Below, in pieces: positions 55,496 to 64,000 of a DNA stretch of 64,000 bases. The stretch is from Actinomadura sp. NAK00032 (GTDB lineage: Bacteria; Actinomycetota; Actinomycetes; Streptosporangiales; Streptosporangiaceae): assembly GCF_013364275.1 (NCBI RefSeq), contig NZ_CP054932.1:4898001-4962000 (forward strand). Reading direction: 5' to 3'. Position 1 is the stretch's first letter. Every line of letters begins with the position of its first letter. Position numbers and translations under genes: made by a program. The notes beneath the pieces are model-generated. The model had not been told where the DNA came from. It made no database searches and saw nothing but the letters and a program-made list of their open reading frames with translations.

Positions 55496-55867
55496 TCATC
55501 GCCCCGTGCCGAGCGCGAGGCCCGCGAGGCGCGGCGGCGTCTCGCCGATGGGCCGCCGCAGGACCGCGTCGGCCAGCCCATCGTACGGGGTCGGCCCGGC
55601 ATTGATGATCACCGGCCGGGCGCCGGTGTCGAGCGCCTCCGCGCACGGCCCGGCGGCGGGCCGCACGGCCGGGTCCAGGGGCACGGGCGGGTCGGCGAGG
55701 TAGGAGCCGGTCGTGGACATCGCCTCCGCCGCCGGCTGCCTGGTCCAGGCGCCGTGCGGGCCGCGGAGGTCGGGGATGCCGCTGCCGGTGGAGACCACGG
55801 CGCCGGTCGGCACAGTGATCGCGCCGACGTTGGGCAGAAGCTCGGCGAGCGTCAGGGGAACGTCCAC
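55496..55867 (-). pseudogene. Sir2-type NAD-dependent deacylase remnant with internal deletion
   Basis: An open frame of 123 codons joins the two ends of a sirtuin. The N-terminal part (LAELLPNVGAITVPTGAVVS, then GIPDLRGPHGAW) matches the NAD-binding start, and the C-terminal part (CAEALDTGARPVIINAGPTP, then DGLADAVLRRPIGE) matches the final strand region. The roughly 130 residues between, with the QNID motif, catalytic His and the four zinc Cys, are missing. Key residues that remain are altered: GAG reads GAV, PDFRG reads PDLRG, NAEPT reads NAGPT. The frame is intact, so it could still be translated, but it cannot be an active deacylase. Confidence 0.75.
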
Positions 55868-55990
55868 TCTGACAGGGTAGGTCCCGCGCGCAGGTCCGCG
55901 TCCGCTCCGGTTAACGGATGGGTATCGGGCCGGCCCTTACGCTGGGTCACGGACCGGCCAGTCCGCAAAAGGTGACAAACTTGGCCTGGT

Positions 55991-56953
55991 ATGAGGTCGA
56001 CGCCGCACATCCTGGTGGTCAACGGCACCAAGGTCCGCCGCCCGGTGTTCATCCTGGGGGCTCCGCACTCGGGTGCGGAGCTGCTGGCGCGCGCGGTCAA
56101 GCGGACCCCCGGCTTCCACCTGACGACCGGCCGGCCCGGTGTGCTGCGCGTCACGTACGCGTTCGCGCGGCAGCCCTCGATCGCCTCCGACCGGGAGAAG
56201 GGCGCGGCGCGGGTGCTGCGGGACGCCTACGCCGAGGCGTGGCTGGTCTCGGCGCGGGCCTGCGCGCAGTGCGCGGACGAGTGCCGCGAGCTGGGCGGGC
56301 TGCCGCCCCGGCCCCCGGCGCCGCCCGGCCCGCCCGGCCCGGCGCCCGGACCCGCGGAGGCGTGCGCGGACGCGCAGGGCCTGGAGCGGTTCGCCGACGC
56401 CTCCCCCGACCTGATCTACAGCGCCGACGTGCTGCTGGACGCCTTCCCCGACGCCCAGCTCGTCCAGGTGATCCGGGACGGCCGGGACGCGGTCGCCGAC
56501 ATGCTGGACGACGAGCGCTGCCTCGCCTGGTTCAAGCCCGGCCTGGCCAACCTCGACACCGTGTTCCCCAACCCGTTCTTCGGCGTCGAGGACCACACCG
56601 ACCGCAACCGCTGGCCGCGCGCGGCCGCCGCGGTCAAGTGCGCGCTGCGCTGGCGCGGCTCGGTGCGGCTCAGCGCGAAGCTGCGGCAGCAGGTCCCCGA
56701 GGAGCAGCTGCTCACCGTCCGGTACGAGGACCTGCTGGCCAAGCCGCGCGCCATCGCCGCGGGCCTGTCGGAGTACCTCGACGCGCGCGTCCCGAGGTCC
56801 GCGCTGTCGGGCCTGGTGCGGGCGGGCGAGGCGGCCGACGGCGGGGTCGGGGCCTGGCGCGACCGGCTCACCCCCCGCCAGGCCGCCCAGGTCGAGAAGG
56901 TCGCGGGGACCGAGCTGCGCAGGCTCGGCTACCGCACCGGCGCGCAGGGCTGA
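55991..56953 (+). CDS. Sulfotransferase family protein
   Basis: 320 residues. The 5'-phosphosulfate-binding loop is RRPVFILGAPHSGAELL and the 3'-phosphate motif VIRDGRDAVADM, with RYEDLLAKP later, all from the PAPS-dependent family. An unusual Pro/Gly-rich insert (PPRPPAPPGPPGPAPG) lies near residue 110, followed by a Cys-containing segment. The acceptor may be a glycolipid, polysaccharide or natural product. Monocistronic and convergent with the ABC transporter gene (25 bases). Confidence 0.83.
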   Translation: MRSTPHILVVNGTKVRRPVFILGAPHSGAELLARAVKRTPGFHLTTGRPGVLRVTYAFARQPSIASDREKGAARVLRDAYAEAWLVSARACAQCADECRELGGLPPRPPAPPGPPGPAPGPAEACADAQGLERFADASPDLIYSADVLLDAFPDAQLVQVIRDGRDAVADMLDDERCLAWFKPGLANLDTVFPNPFFGVEDHTDRNRWPRAAAAVKCALRWRGSVRLSAKLRQQVPEEQLLTVRYEDLLAKPRAIAAGLSEYLDARVPRSALSGLVRAGEAADGGVGAWRDRLTPRQAAQVEKVAGTELRRLGYRTGAQG

Positions 56954-56978
56954 CCGCGGCGGGGCCGCCGCCGGGCGC

Positions 56979-58919
56979 CTACTCGGCGCCCAGCGGCTCG
57001 GTCTGCCGCTCGGCGTCCCGCTGGTGGGCGAACTGCGTGCGGTACAGCTCGGCGTACAGGCCGCCCTCCAGCAGCAGTTCCTCGTGCCGGCCGCGCTCGG
57101 CGACCCGGCCGCCGTCGATCACCAGGATCTGGTCGGCCTCCCGGATCGTGGACAGCCGGTGCGCGATCACCAGCGACGTCCGGCCGGCGAGCGCGGTGCG
57201 CAGCGCCCGCTGCACGGCCGCCTCGGACTCGGAGTCCAGGTGCGCGGTCGCCTCGTCCAGCACCACCACCGACGGCGCCTTGAGCAGCAGCCGGGCGATC
57301 GCGAGGCGCTGCTTCTCGCCGCCCGACAGCCGGTAGCCGCGGTCGCCGACGACGGTGTCCAGGCCGTCGGCCATCTCGGCGACGAGGCCGCCGACGTGCG
57401 CGGCCTCCAGCGCGGCAAGGATCTCCTCGTCGGTCGCGTCCGGGCGGGCGTAGCGCATGTTCTCGCGGATCGTGTCGTGGAACAGGTGCGCGTCCTGGCT
57501 GACGACGCCGATCTCGGCGCGCAGCGACTCCAGCGTCACGTCGCGGACGTCGGCGCCGCCGATCCGGACCGCGCCGCCGGACACGTCGTACAGCCGCGAC
57601 ACCAGGTGGGTGATCGTCGACTTGCCCGCGCCGGACGGCCCGACGAGCGCGACGAGCTGCCCCGGCTCGGCCCGGAAGTCCACGTCGTGCAGGACCTCGC
57701 GGCCGGGCGAGGTGTCGGTGCGGGCGATCGACTCCAGCGAGGCCAGCGACACCTCGTCCGCCGCCGGGTAGGCGAACCGGACGTGGTCGAACTCGATCGA
57801 CGGCGCCTTGGTCGTGCTCGCGGCGGCGGTGCGTCCCTCGCCGAGCGCGCGGGCGCCCTCGCGGTCGCGGATCAGCGGCTTGAGGTCCAGGACCTCGAAG
57901 ACCCGGTCGAAGCTGACGAGCGCGGTCATGACGTCCACGTGGACGTTGGACAGCGCGGTCAGCGGCCCGTACATGCGGGTCAGCAGCGTCGCGAGCGCGA
58001 CGAGCGTGCCGAGCTGCAGGGTGTCGCCGACGACGAGGTAGCCGCCGACGCCGTAGACCATGGCGGTCGCGAGCGCCGCGACGAGCGTCAGGGCGGTGAA
58101 GAAGACCCGCCCGTACATGGCGGCGACGACGCCGATGTCGCGGACGCGGGCGGCGCGGCCGGAGAAGTTCTCCTCCTCCTCGGCGGGCCGCCCGTACAGC
58201 TTGGCGAGCATGGCGCCGGCGACGTTGAAGCGCTCGGTCATCAGCGAGCCCATCTCGGCGTCCAGCACCATCTGCTCGCGGCTGACGCGCTGCAGCCGCT
58301 TGCCGACCCACTTGGCCGGCAGGATGAAGATCGGGAGCAGCAGCAGCGCGATCAGTGTGACCTGCCACGACAGGAACAGCATCGTCGCCAGCACCAGGAT
58401 CAGGCTGATCACGTTGGACACCACCGACGACAGCGTGGTGGTGAGGGCGCGCTGCGCGCCGATCACGTCGTTGTTGAGGCGGCTGACGAGCGAGCCCGTC
58501 TGCGCCCGCATGAAGAACGCGACGGGCTGCCGCTGGACGTGCGCGAACACCTGGCTGCGTAGGTCGTAGATGAGCCCCTCGCCGACGCGCGCCGAGTACC
58601 AGCGCTGGACGAGGCCGAGCACCGCCTCCACCAGCGCGAGGCCCGCCACGGCGACGGCGAGCCAGACCACGACGTCCTGCCGGCCCGGCACGATGCCGCT
58701 GTCGATGATCGACTTCAGCAGCAGCGGGTTCGCGACGACGATCAGCGCGGCCAGCGAGTTCAGCGCGAGGAAGATCACCAGCTCGCGCACATAGGGCCGG
58801 GCGTACCCCGCGATCCGCCTGACGGTGCCGGGCTTGAGCTTCTGCCGGGTGACGGAGCTGTCCTTGCGGAACGAGGCCATCACCTGCCAGCCGTTGCCCG
58901 GCGATCCCGGCATTCCCAC
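56979..58919 (-). CDS. ABC transporter, fused permease-ATPase (half transporter)
   Basis: 646 residues from GTG 58917-58919 with GGAGG upstream; ATG at 58913 is an alternative. Six transmembrane helices (about residues 40-310) are followed by an ATPase with Walker A GPSGAGKST, signature LSGGEKQRLAIARLL, Walker B VVVLDEATAHLD and switch His in IAHRLST. It acts as a homodimer and exports a lipid, drug or peptide. The linker contains an extra 20-residue insertion between the core strand 'FAYP' and Walker A (LASLESIARTDTSPG). Confidence 0.9.
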   Translation of the reverse strand: MGMPGSPGNGWQVMASFRKDSSVTRQKLKPGTVRRIAGYARPYVRELVIFLALNSLAALIVVANPLLLKSIIDSGIVPGRQDVVVWLAVAVAGLALVEAVLGLVQRWYSARVGEGLIYDLRSQVFAHVQRQPVAFFMRAQTGSLVSRLNNDVIGAQRALTTTLSSVVSNVISLILVLATMLFLSWQVTLIALLLLPIFILPAKWVGKRLQRVSREQMVLDAEMGSLMTERFNVAGAMLAKLYGRPAEEEENFSGRAARVRDIGVVAAMYGRVFFTALTLVAALATAMVYGVGGYLVVGDTLQLGTLVALATLLTRMYGPLTALSNVHVDVMTALVSFDRVFEVLDLKPLIRDREGARALGEGRTAAASTTKAPSIEFDHVRFAYPAADEVSLASLESIARTDTSPGREVLHDVDFRAEPGQLVALVGPSGAGKSTITHLVSRLYDVSGGAVRIGGADVRDVTLESLRAEIGVVSQDAHLFHDTIRENMRYARPDATDEEILAALEAAHVGGLVAEMADGLDTVVGDRGYRLSGGEKQRLAIARLLLKAPSVVVLDEATAHLDSESEAAVQRALRTALAGRTSLVIAHRLSTIREADQILVIDGGRVAERGRHEELLLEGGLYAELYRTQFAHQRDAERQTEPLGAE

Positions 58920-58941
58920 ATCTGCCTCCGGCGCGTCATGC

Positions 58942-58964
58942 CGTCGATGCCGACGGCATCGACG
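58942..58964. promoter_or_regulatory. 10-bp inverted repeat upstream of the ABC transporter gene
   Basis: CGTCGATGCC (58942-58951) and GGCATCGACG (58955-58964) form a perfect 10-bp inverted repeat with a 3-base centre. An AAGTAAG string follows at 58971-58977, the complement of CTTACTT seen at 36066 and 41206. Operator or leader hairpin for the ABC gene. Confidence 0.5.
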
Positions 58965-59119
58965 TAATCAAGTAAGCATCTCAGTATCCGGCGGGGACAA
59001 CGCCGCCCCGCCCGCCGGGCTTCCCGGCTCCGCTCACGGCGTAACGGCTCTGGACAACACGCCCCGCCGGTGTAACTGTGATCATCACCCCCAGGCTCGC
59101 ACCCCCCAGGAGCCCGCAG

Positions 59120-61036
59120 ATGAAACGACGCCTCCACGGCGGCGCCGGCGCGCTCACCCTCGCCGCCGCGCTCGCCGCCGCGACCGCCCTCCCGGCGGCG
59201 GCGGACGTCCCCACGAAGGACGGCGCCGCACCCCGCCCCACGGTGGCGCACGGGGAGACGCAGCCGGTGTTCTCCCGCGCCGACGCCGTCACCCAGACCG
59301 TCACCATCGAGACCACGGCCGACAGCGACCGCGACGGCGTGCGCGACCGGGTGCAGATGCGGATCATGCGCCCGAAGGAGACCGCCACCGCCGGCCTGAA
59401 GGTCCCGACGATCCTGGAGGCCAGCCCCTACTGGGCCGGGATCCACAACGTCCCGAACCACCCGGTCGACATCGGCGACGCGCGGGCGCGCTCCCTGACG
59501 ACCACGCAGCGCGACCTCGCCGACGTGTTCCCCGGCTACTACGACAACTACTTCCTGCCGCGCGGGTACGCGGTCGCCAACCTCGACAGCATCGGGACGG
59601 GCGGCTCGACCGGCTGCCCGACGTCCGGCGACCGCAGCGAGCAGGCGGGCGCCAAGGCCGCCGTGGACTGGCTGAACGGCCGCGCCCGCGGCTGGTCCCC
59701 GGACGGCGCCCCGGTGAAGGCGACCTGGTCCACCGGGAACGTCGGCATGATCGGCCAGTCCTACAACGGGACGCTGCCCAACATGGCCGCCGCGACCGGC
59801 GTCGAGGGGCTGAAGGCCATCGTCCCGATCGCCGGGATCTCCAGCTGGTACGACTACTACCGCGCGGGCGGCGGCGTCGTCGCGCCCGGCGGCTACCAGG
59901 GCGAGGACCTCGACGTCCTGGCCAAGGCGGTGCTGACCCGCGAGCACCCCAAGGTCTGCGCGAAGGTCATCGAGGAGATCGAGGCGACGCAGGACCGCGA
60001 GACCGGCGACTACTCCAAGGTGTGGGCCGCGCGCGACTACGTCGGGCAGGCGCGCAAGGTGCGCGCCGCCGTCATGGTCGTGCACGGGCTCAACGACTGG
60101 AACGTCAAGGTCAAGAACTCCGTGCAGTGGTGGAACGCGCTCAAGGAGGCGGGCGTCCCGCGCAAGCTGTGGCTGCACCAGGGCAACCACTCCACGCCGT
60201 TCCGCTGGCGGGTCGAGGAGTGGCTGCGGCAGACCCACCACTGGTTCGACCGCTACCTGTACGGGATCCGCAACGGGATCGAGCGCGAGCCGCGCGTCGA
60301 CGTCGAGCACGCGGACGGGACGTGGGAGACCGCCCGGGACTGGCCCGTCCCCGGCACCCGCACCGTCCCGGTCAGCCTGAACGCCGGGCCGTCCGGGCAG
60401 CCGGGCACCCTCGGCCCGCGGCCCCGGCCCGGGGCGCCCCAGTCGTTCACGGACGCGGGCAGGACCCGTACCGCCGAGCAGCTGCTCGCCGGCGAGGACC
60501 AGGCCGACCCGAACCGGCTCGCCTACCTGAGCGGGCCGCTGCCGAGCGCCGTCCGGGTCGACGGGATCCCCTCGGTGTCGCTGCGGGCCTCCCTGGACGG
60601 CCGGTCGCCGTACCTGACCGCGCTGCTGGTCGACTACGGCACCGACACCCGCCCGACCGGCTCCCGCGTCACCACGGCCGAGCAGGTGTGCTTCGGGGAG
60701 AGCGTGCCGGGCGACCCCGGCTGCACCTACCGGCAGGAGCTGGCAACCCGGACCGCCCCGTACAAGATCATCACTCGGGGGTGGCTGGACGCCCGGAACC
60801 GGCACGGTCTCAGCCGCAGCGAGCCCGTCGTGGCCGGGAAGGCCTACACGTTCCGGTGGGACCTCGAACCCACCGACTACACCGTGAAGGCCGGCCACCG
60901 GCTCGGCGTGATCCTGCTGTCCACCGACTACGACTACACGCTGCGCTACCCCGCCGGGACCGAGGTCGCCGTGCGGCCCGGTGTCAGCCGGGTGCTGCTG
61001 CCGCTGGCGCGCGGCGGCCGGGAGGCGCTGAAGTAG
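59120..61036 (+). CDS. CocE/NonD-family hydrolase, Xaa-Pro dipeptidyl-peptidase-like, secreted
   Basis: 638 residues; ATG 59120 with CAGGAG upstream. A typical signal peptide (KRRLHGGAGALTLAAALAAATALPAAADV) is cleaved near residue 30. Catalytic Ser214 is in IGQSYNG, with Asp in VHGLNDWNV and His in HQGNHSTP. The C-terminal beta-sandwich (about residues 420-638) matches the X-Pro dipeptidyl-peptidase C-domain. It probably removes Xaa-Pro dipeptides outside the cell, or hydrolyses acyl esters. Divergent from the ABC transporter gene. Confidence 0.88.
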   Translation: MKRRLHGGAGALTLAAALAAATALPAAADVPTKDGAAPRPTVAHGETQPVFSRADAVTQTVTIETTADSDRDGVRDRVQMRIMRPKETATAGLKVPTILEASPYWAGIHNVPNHPVDIGDARARSLTTTQRDLADVFPGYYDNYFLPRGYAVANLDSIGTGGSTGCPTSGDRSEQAGAKAAVDWLNGRARGWSPDGAPVKATWSTGNVGMIGQSYNGTLPNMAAATGVEGLKAIVPIAGISSWYDYYRAGGGVVAPGGYQGEDLDVLAKAVLTREHPKVCAKVIEEIEATQDRETGDYSKVWAARDYVGQARKVRAAVMVVHGLNDWNVKVKNSVQWWNALKEAGVPRKLWLHQGNHSTPFRWRVEEWLRQTHHWFDRYLYGIRNGIEREPRVDVEHADGTWETARDWPVPGTRTVPVSLNAGPSGQPGTLGPRPRPGAPQSFTDAGRTRTAEQLLAGEDQADPNRLAYLSGPLPSAVRVDGIPSVSLRASLDGRSPYLTALLVDYGTDTRPTGSRVTTAEQVCFGESVPGDPGCTYRQELATRTAPYKIITRGWLDARNRHGLSRSEPVVAGKAYTFRWDLEPTDYTVKAGHRLGVILLSTDYDYTLRYPAGTEVAVRPGVSRVLLPLARGGREALK

Positions 61037-61043
61037 CCGCGCC

Positions 61044-61074
61044 GGGGCGGGCCGGGCGTCCCCCGGCCCGCCCC
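61044..61074. terminator. Bidirectional terminator-like hairpin
   Basis: GGGGCGGGCCGGG (61044-61056) pairs with 61062-61074 across a 5-base loop, a perfect 13-bp G/C stem, between the convergent CocE-like and enoyl-CoA hydratase genes. Confidence 0.75.
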
Positions 61075-61081
61075 GCGGCGG

Positions 61082-61882
61082 TCACGTGCCGAACATCTCC
61101 CGCAGCCGGCCGATCTGCTCGCGGCGCTCGGCGGCGCACTGCTGCTCGAGCGTGTTCTCGGCGGCCTCCCACAGCAGCCGCTTGGTCGCCACGGCCGCGC
61201 CGGGGTTGACGGCGAGCAGCGCCTCGGTCAGGTCGCGGACGGCGCCGTCCAGGCCGTCGCGCGGGACGACGATCTCGGCCAGGCCCAGCCGGGCCGCCTC
61301 GTCGGCGAGCACGGTGCGCGCCGTCAGGCACAGCTCCAGCGCCCGCCCGATGCCGACGATCTCCACCAGCGGCTTGGTGCCGGTCAGGTCGGGGACGAGC
61401 CCGAGCGCGGGCTCCTTCATGCAGAACTTGGCGTCGTCGGCGGCGACGCGGATGTCGCAGGCCAGCGCGAGCTGGAACCCGCCGCCGATGGCGTGGCCGT
61501 GCACGGCCGCGACCGTGACGATCTCCGGGCGCCGCAGCCAGGTGTAGCCCTCCTGCAGCTCGGCGATGAACCGGTCGGTCGCCGCGGCGTCCGAGCCGTC
61601 GCTGAAGCCCTCGCCCTCACCGGAGAACATGCCGAGGTCGATCCCGGCGGAGAAGCACGCCCCCTCGCCCCGCAGCACGACGACGCGCACGTCCGCGGGC
61701 AGGGAGCGCCCGATCGCGGCGAGCCCCCGCCACGTGTCGAACGTCATGGCGTTGCGCCGCTCGGGCCGGTTCAGGGTGACGGTCGCGACGGCGCCGTCCA
61801 CCTCCAGGCGGAGCCCCGCCTTGACCAGGTCGGCCGGGCCCGTGGCCGTTTCCGGCCGTCCGGCCGCTGTCGCGTCCCCCAC
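61082..61882 (-). CDS. Enoyl-CoA hydratase/isomerase family protein
   Basis: 266 residues from a GTG (61880-61882) with AAGGAAG upstream; an in-frame upstream ATG runs into a palindromic element and was rejected. Oxyanion-hole motifs SAGIDL and HGHAIGGGFQLALACDIR, followed by KEPALGLVPDLTGTKPLV, identify a crotonase. The GLVPDLTGT segment resembles dienoyl-CoA isomerase-type members, so the exact reaction is open. Beta-oxidation-related role expected. Confidence 0.87.
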   Translation of the reverse strand: MGDATAAGRPETATGPADLVKAGLRLEVDGAVATVTLNRPERRNAMTFDTWRGLAAIGRSLPADVRVVVLRGEGACFSAGIDLGMFSGEGEGFSDGSDAAATDRFIAELQEGYTWLRRPEIVTVAAVHGHAIGGGFQLALACDIRVAADDAKFCMKEPALGLVPDLTGTKPLVEIVGIGRALELCLTARTVLADEAARLGLAEIVVPRDGLDGAVRDLTEALLAVNPGAAVATKRLLWEAAENTLEQQCAAERREQIGRLREMFGT

Positions 61883-61903
61883 AGGTCTTCCTTTCGATGA
61901 GCG

Positions 61904-61967
61904 TGCCCCCGCCGGATCCGGCGGGGGCATGGCGGGCCCGCCCCGCCGTCCACGGGGCGGGACCCGC
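61904..61967. terminator. Two strong palindromes between the HTH and enoyl-CoA hydratase genes
   Basis: A perfect 26-base palindrome centred on GGATCC (61904-61929) is followed by a second hairpin. That one has a 9-bp stem 61937-61945/61953-61961, extended by GCGGG/CCCGC after a bulged A. They probably terminate the short HTH transcript, and the first may fold in the hydratase leader. Confidence 0.6.
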
Positions 61968-62054
61968 TCGCCCGTCCGCCGCCGCGACCGAACCCTACTC
62001 GGTCGGCCGCGGCGCCGGATCAGGCGGTGCGCTCATCCGGGGGCCGTTGTCCGG

Positions 62055-62267
62055 TCAGGACTTCTTGCCCCGGGTCGCGCCGCCGCGACCGCGCAGGTTG
62101 ACGCCGGACTCGGTCAGAATCCGGTGGATGAAACCGTAGGAGCGGCCGGTGGCGGCTGCCAGGGCGCGGATGCTCTCACCGGAGTCGTACCTCTTCTTCA
62201 GGTCCGCCGCCAGCTTGTCGCGCTCGGCACCGGTCACGCGGGTGCCCTTCTTAAGGGTCTCGGCCAC
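62055..62267 (-). CDS. Small helix-turn-helix protein
   Basis: 70 residues from a GTG (62265-62267) with GGGAGG upstream; a longer upstream frame was rejected because the conserved part starts VAETLKKGTRVTGAERDKLA. A helix-turn-helix lies at about 31-52 (SIRALAAATGRSYGFIHRIL), and the C-terminus LRGRGGATRGKKS is very basic. The size and basic tail suggest a nucleoid-associated or global regulator common in actinomycetes, but the target is unknown. Monocistronic. Confidence 0.82.
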   Translation of the reverse strand: MAETLKKGTRVTGAERDKLAADLKKRYDSGESIRALAAATGRSYGFIHRILTESGVNLRGRGGATRGKKS

Positions 62268-62383
62268 GAGTACCTCCCGTAGTGATGTGGTGACCGCTGC
62301 GTTATCCCCCGCCATGATCAGTCATTCCCGGCTGTTCGGCTACCCACTCGGCCAGAAAAGATCTGCGGAAGTCACCGCGCAGG

Positions 62384-63982
62384 TCACGCGAGCGCCACCA
62401 GATCGGCAAACTCGTCACTCCAGATGTCTTCCACCCCATCCGGCAGCAAAATCACTCTTTCCGGCGCGAGCGCGTCCACGGCGCCCTCGTCGTGGGTCAC
62501 CAGGACGATGGCCCCGGCGAACGTCCGCAGGGCGCCGAGGATCTCCTCGCGGCTCGCCGGGTCGAGGTTGTTGGTGGGCTCGTCCAGCAGCAGCACGTTC
62601 GCGCTCGACACCACCAGCATCGCCAGCGCCAGCCGGGTCTTCTCGCCGCCGGACAGGACGCCGGCGGGCTTGTCGACATCGTCGCCGGAGAACAGGAACG
62701 AGCCGAGGATCTTGCGGACCTCCACCGGCGCCATGCCGGGCGCGGCCGACTGCATGTTCTCCAGCACGGACCTGTCGACGTCGAGGGTCTCGTGCTCCTG
62801 CGCGTAGTAGCCGACCCGCAGCCCGTGGCCGGGCACCACCGAGCCGGTGTCGGGCTTGTCCACGCCCGCCAGCAGGCGCAGCAGCGTGGTCTTCCCGGCG
62901 CCGTTCAGGCCGAGGATGACGACGCGGCTGCCCCGGTCGACGGCCAGGTCCACGTCGGTGAAAATCTCCAAAGATCCGTACGATTTCGACAAACCCTCCG
63001 CGGTGAGGGGGGTCCTGCCGCACGGCGCCGGCTCCGGGAAGCGGATCTTGGCGACCTTGTCGGCCTGCCGCTCGCCCTCCACGCCCGCCATCAGCTGCCG
63101 GGCGCGCCGGTCCATCTGCTGGGCCGCCTTCGCCTTGGTCGCCTTGGCGCGCATCTTGTCGGCCTGCGACAGCAGCGCCGACGCCTGCCGGTGCGCGTTG
63201 GCCGACTCGCGCTTGCGGCGCCGCTCGTCGGTCTCCCGCTGGTCGAGGTACTTCTTCCAGCCGACGTTGTAGATGTCGATCACGCTGCGGTTGGCGTCCA
63301 GGTGGAACACCCGGTTGACCACGGCGCCGAGCAGCTCCACGTCGTGGCTGATCACGACCAGGCCGCCCTGGTGGCCCTTGAGGAAGTCGCGGAGCCAGAC
63401 GATGGAGTCGGCGTCCAGGTGGTTGGTCGGCTCGTCCAGCAGCAGGGTGTCGGCGCCGGAGAACAGGATGCGGGCCAGCTCGACGCGGCGCCGCTGGCCG
63501 CCCGACAGCGTCCCGAGCGGCTGGGTCAGCACCCGGTCGGGCAGGCCGAGGCTGGAGGCGATCGACGCCGCCTCCGCCTCCGCGCTGTAGCCGCCGAGCA
63601 CGTGCAGCCGCTCCTCCAGCCGCCCGTACCGGCGGACGGCCTTGTCCCGCTCGGCGCCCGAAGCGGTCGCCATGGCGTCCTCGGCGGCGCGCAGCTCGCG
63701 GATCACCTCGTCCAGGCCGCGGGCGGACAGGATCCGGTCGCGGGCCAGCTCGTCGAGGTCGACGCCGCGCGGGTCCTGCGGCAGGTAGCCGATCGTGCCG
63801 GAGGACGTCACGGCGCCCTGCGCTGGCGGCGCCTCCCCCGCCAGCACCTTGGTGAGGGTGGTCTTGCCGGCGCCGTTGCGGCCGACGAAGCCCACCCGGT
63901 CGCCGGGGTTGACCCGGAACGAGGCGGCCTCGATCAGCAGCCGGGCCCCGGCGCGCAGCTCGATGTCTTTCGCAATGATCAC
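62384..63982 (-). CDS. ABC-F family ATPase
   Basis: 532 residues from a GTG (63980-63982). Two ATPase cassettes: GRNGAGKTT, LSGGQRRR and LLLDEPTNHLD in the first; GLNGAGKTT, LSGGEKTRLA and LLLDEPTNNLD in the second. There are no transmembrane helices. The charged linker (KRESANAHRQASALLSQADK) between cassettes is the P-site tRNA interaction motif of the family. Members bind ribosomes and rescue stalled translation or protect against antibiotics, as with EttA or resistance forms. Which group this belongs to cannot be read here. Confidence 0.92.
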   Translation of the reverse strand: MIIAKDIELRAGARLLIEAASFRVNPGDRVGFVGRNGAGKTTLTKVLAGEAPPAQGAVTSSGTIGYLPQDPRGVDLDELARDRILSARGLDEVIRELRAAEDAMATASGAERDKAVRRYGRLEERLHVLGGYSAEAEAASIASSLGLPDRVLTQPLGTLSGGQRRRVELARILFSGADTLLLDEPTNHLDADSIVWLRDFLKGHQGGLVVISHDVELLGAVVNRVFHLDANRSVIDIYNVGWKKYLDQRETDERRRKRESANAHRQASALLSQADKMRAKATKAKAAQQMDRRARQLMAGVEGERQADKVAKIRFPEPAPCGRTPLTAEGLSKSYGSLEIFTDVDLAVDRGSRVVILGLNGAGKTTLLRLLAGVDKPDTGSVVPGHGLRVGYYAQEHETLDVDRSVLENMQSAAPGMAPVEVRKILGSFLFSGDDVDKPAGVLSGGEKTRLALAMLVVSSANVLLLDEPTNNLDPASREEILGALRTFAGAIVLVTHDEGAVDALAPERVILLPDGVEDIWSDEFADLVALA

Positions 63983-64000
63983 AGTGACAGGGCTCCCCTG
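63983..64000. other. Right edge, leader of the ABC-F gene
   Basis: These 18 bases lie upstream of the ABC-F start and hold no recognisable feature except the reverse-strand GAGCCC just before the start. Confidence 0.3.

Overview
The base composition (very high G+C, frequent GTG starts, many 1- to 4-base gene overlaps) and the gene set point to the chromosome of a high-G+C actinomycete. The set includes the DUF3090/SCO1664/MSMEG_4193-type phosphatase cluster, a mabA-inhA-like fabG-fabI pair, a fused isobutyryl-CoA mutase, DUF3099 and DUF6457 proteins, and a SCO-type HTH protein. A Streptosporangiales/Thermomonosporaceae-like organism fits, but I cannot name the genus from sequence alone. No prophage, insertion sequence or CRISPR array is visible, so this is mostly core and shell genome.

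Layout. 1-4 kb: NRDE/TANGO2 protein, SCO1664 family, DUF3090, histidine phosphatase and CorA. 4-8.5 kb: membrane protein, aldo/keto reductase, a RecD2-like protein that has lost its ATPase motifs, and a surface protein. 8.5-13.1 kb: fabG-fabI and tldD-tldE. 13.1-16.3 kb: a G-rich repeat, dodecin, DUF3099, a candidate 6C-like small RNA made of three hairpins with CCCCCGT loops, and a substrate-binding/VWA protein. 16.3-23.5 kb: acyl-CoA dehydrogenase, SDR and TetR, then IcmF overlapping a metal-receptor gene, with a divergent MarR gene behind a compact operator-promoter. 23.5-28.6 kb: hydrolase, tryptophan dioxygenase plus kynurenine-monooxygenase-like flavoprotein, MFS exporter. 28.6-30.5 kb: DUF6457-mobA-moaA. 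30.6-34 kb: lipase, beta-helix protein, rtcB. 34-45 kb: selB, MFS, prpE, GlsB-like protein, selD, long-chain acyl-CoA ligase, tRNA-Sec (selC), a short DUF3099-like protein, lipoprotein, fdhD, diiron protein. 46-55.4 kb: EphD-like fusion, FAD oxidoreductase, CBS protein, divergent MocR/YczE pair, glycerate kinase, unknown protein, LD-carboxypeptidase. 55.5-64 kb: a deleted Sir2 remnant, sulfotransferase, ABC exporter, CocE/PepX hydrolase, enoyl-CoA hydratase, HTH protein, ABC-F ATPase.

How the genes fit together. selB, selD, the UCA-anticodon tRNA, fdhD, moaA and mobA are what a cell needs to make a molybdenum- and selenocysteine-containing formate dehydrogenase. selA and the dehydrogenase itself are not in the window. 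The SelB here is odd: switch I is shortened and the DVPGHE motif reads DVPGAG. Fatty-acid and acyl-CoA metabolism recurs (fabG-fabI, acyl-CoA dehydrogenase, IcmF, prpE, long-chain ligase, enoyl-CoA hydratase). The most noteworthy observations are the divergent SelB, the RecD2-like protein without Walker motifs, the three-hairpin RNA, the IcmF/metal-receptor gene pair, the MarR operator with a leaderless promoter, and the Sir2 remnant.
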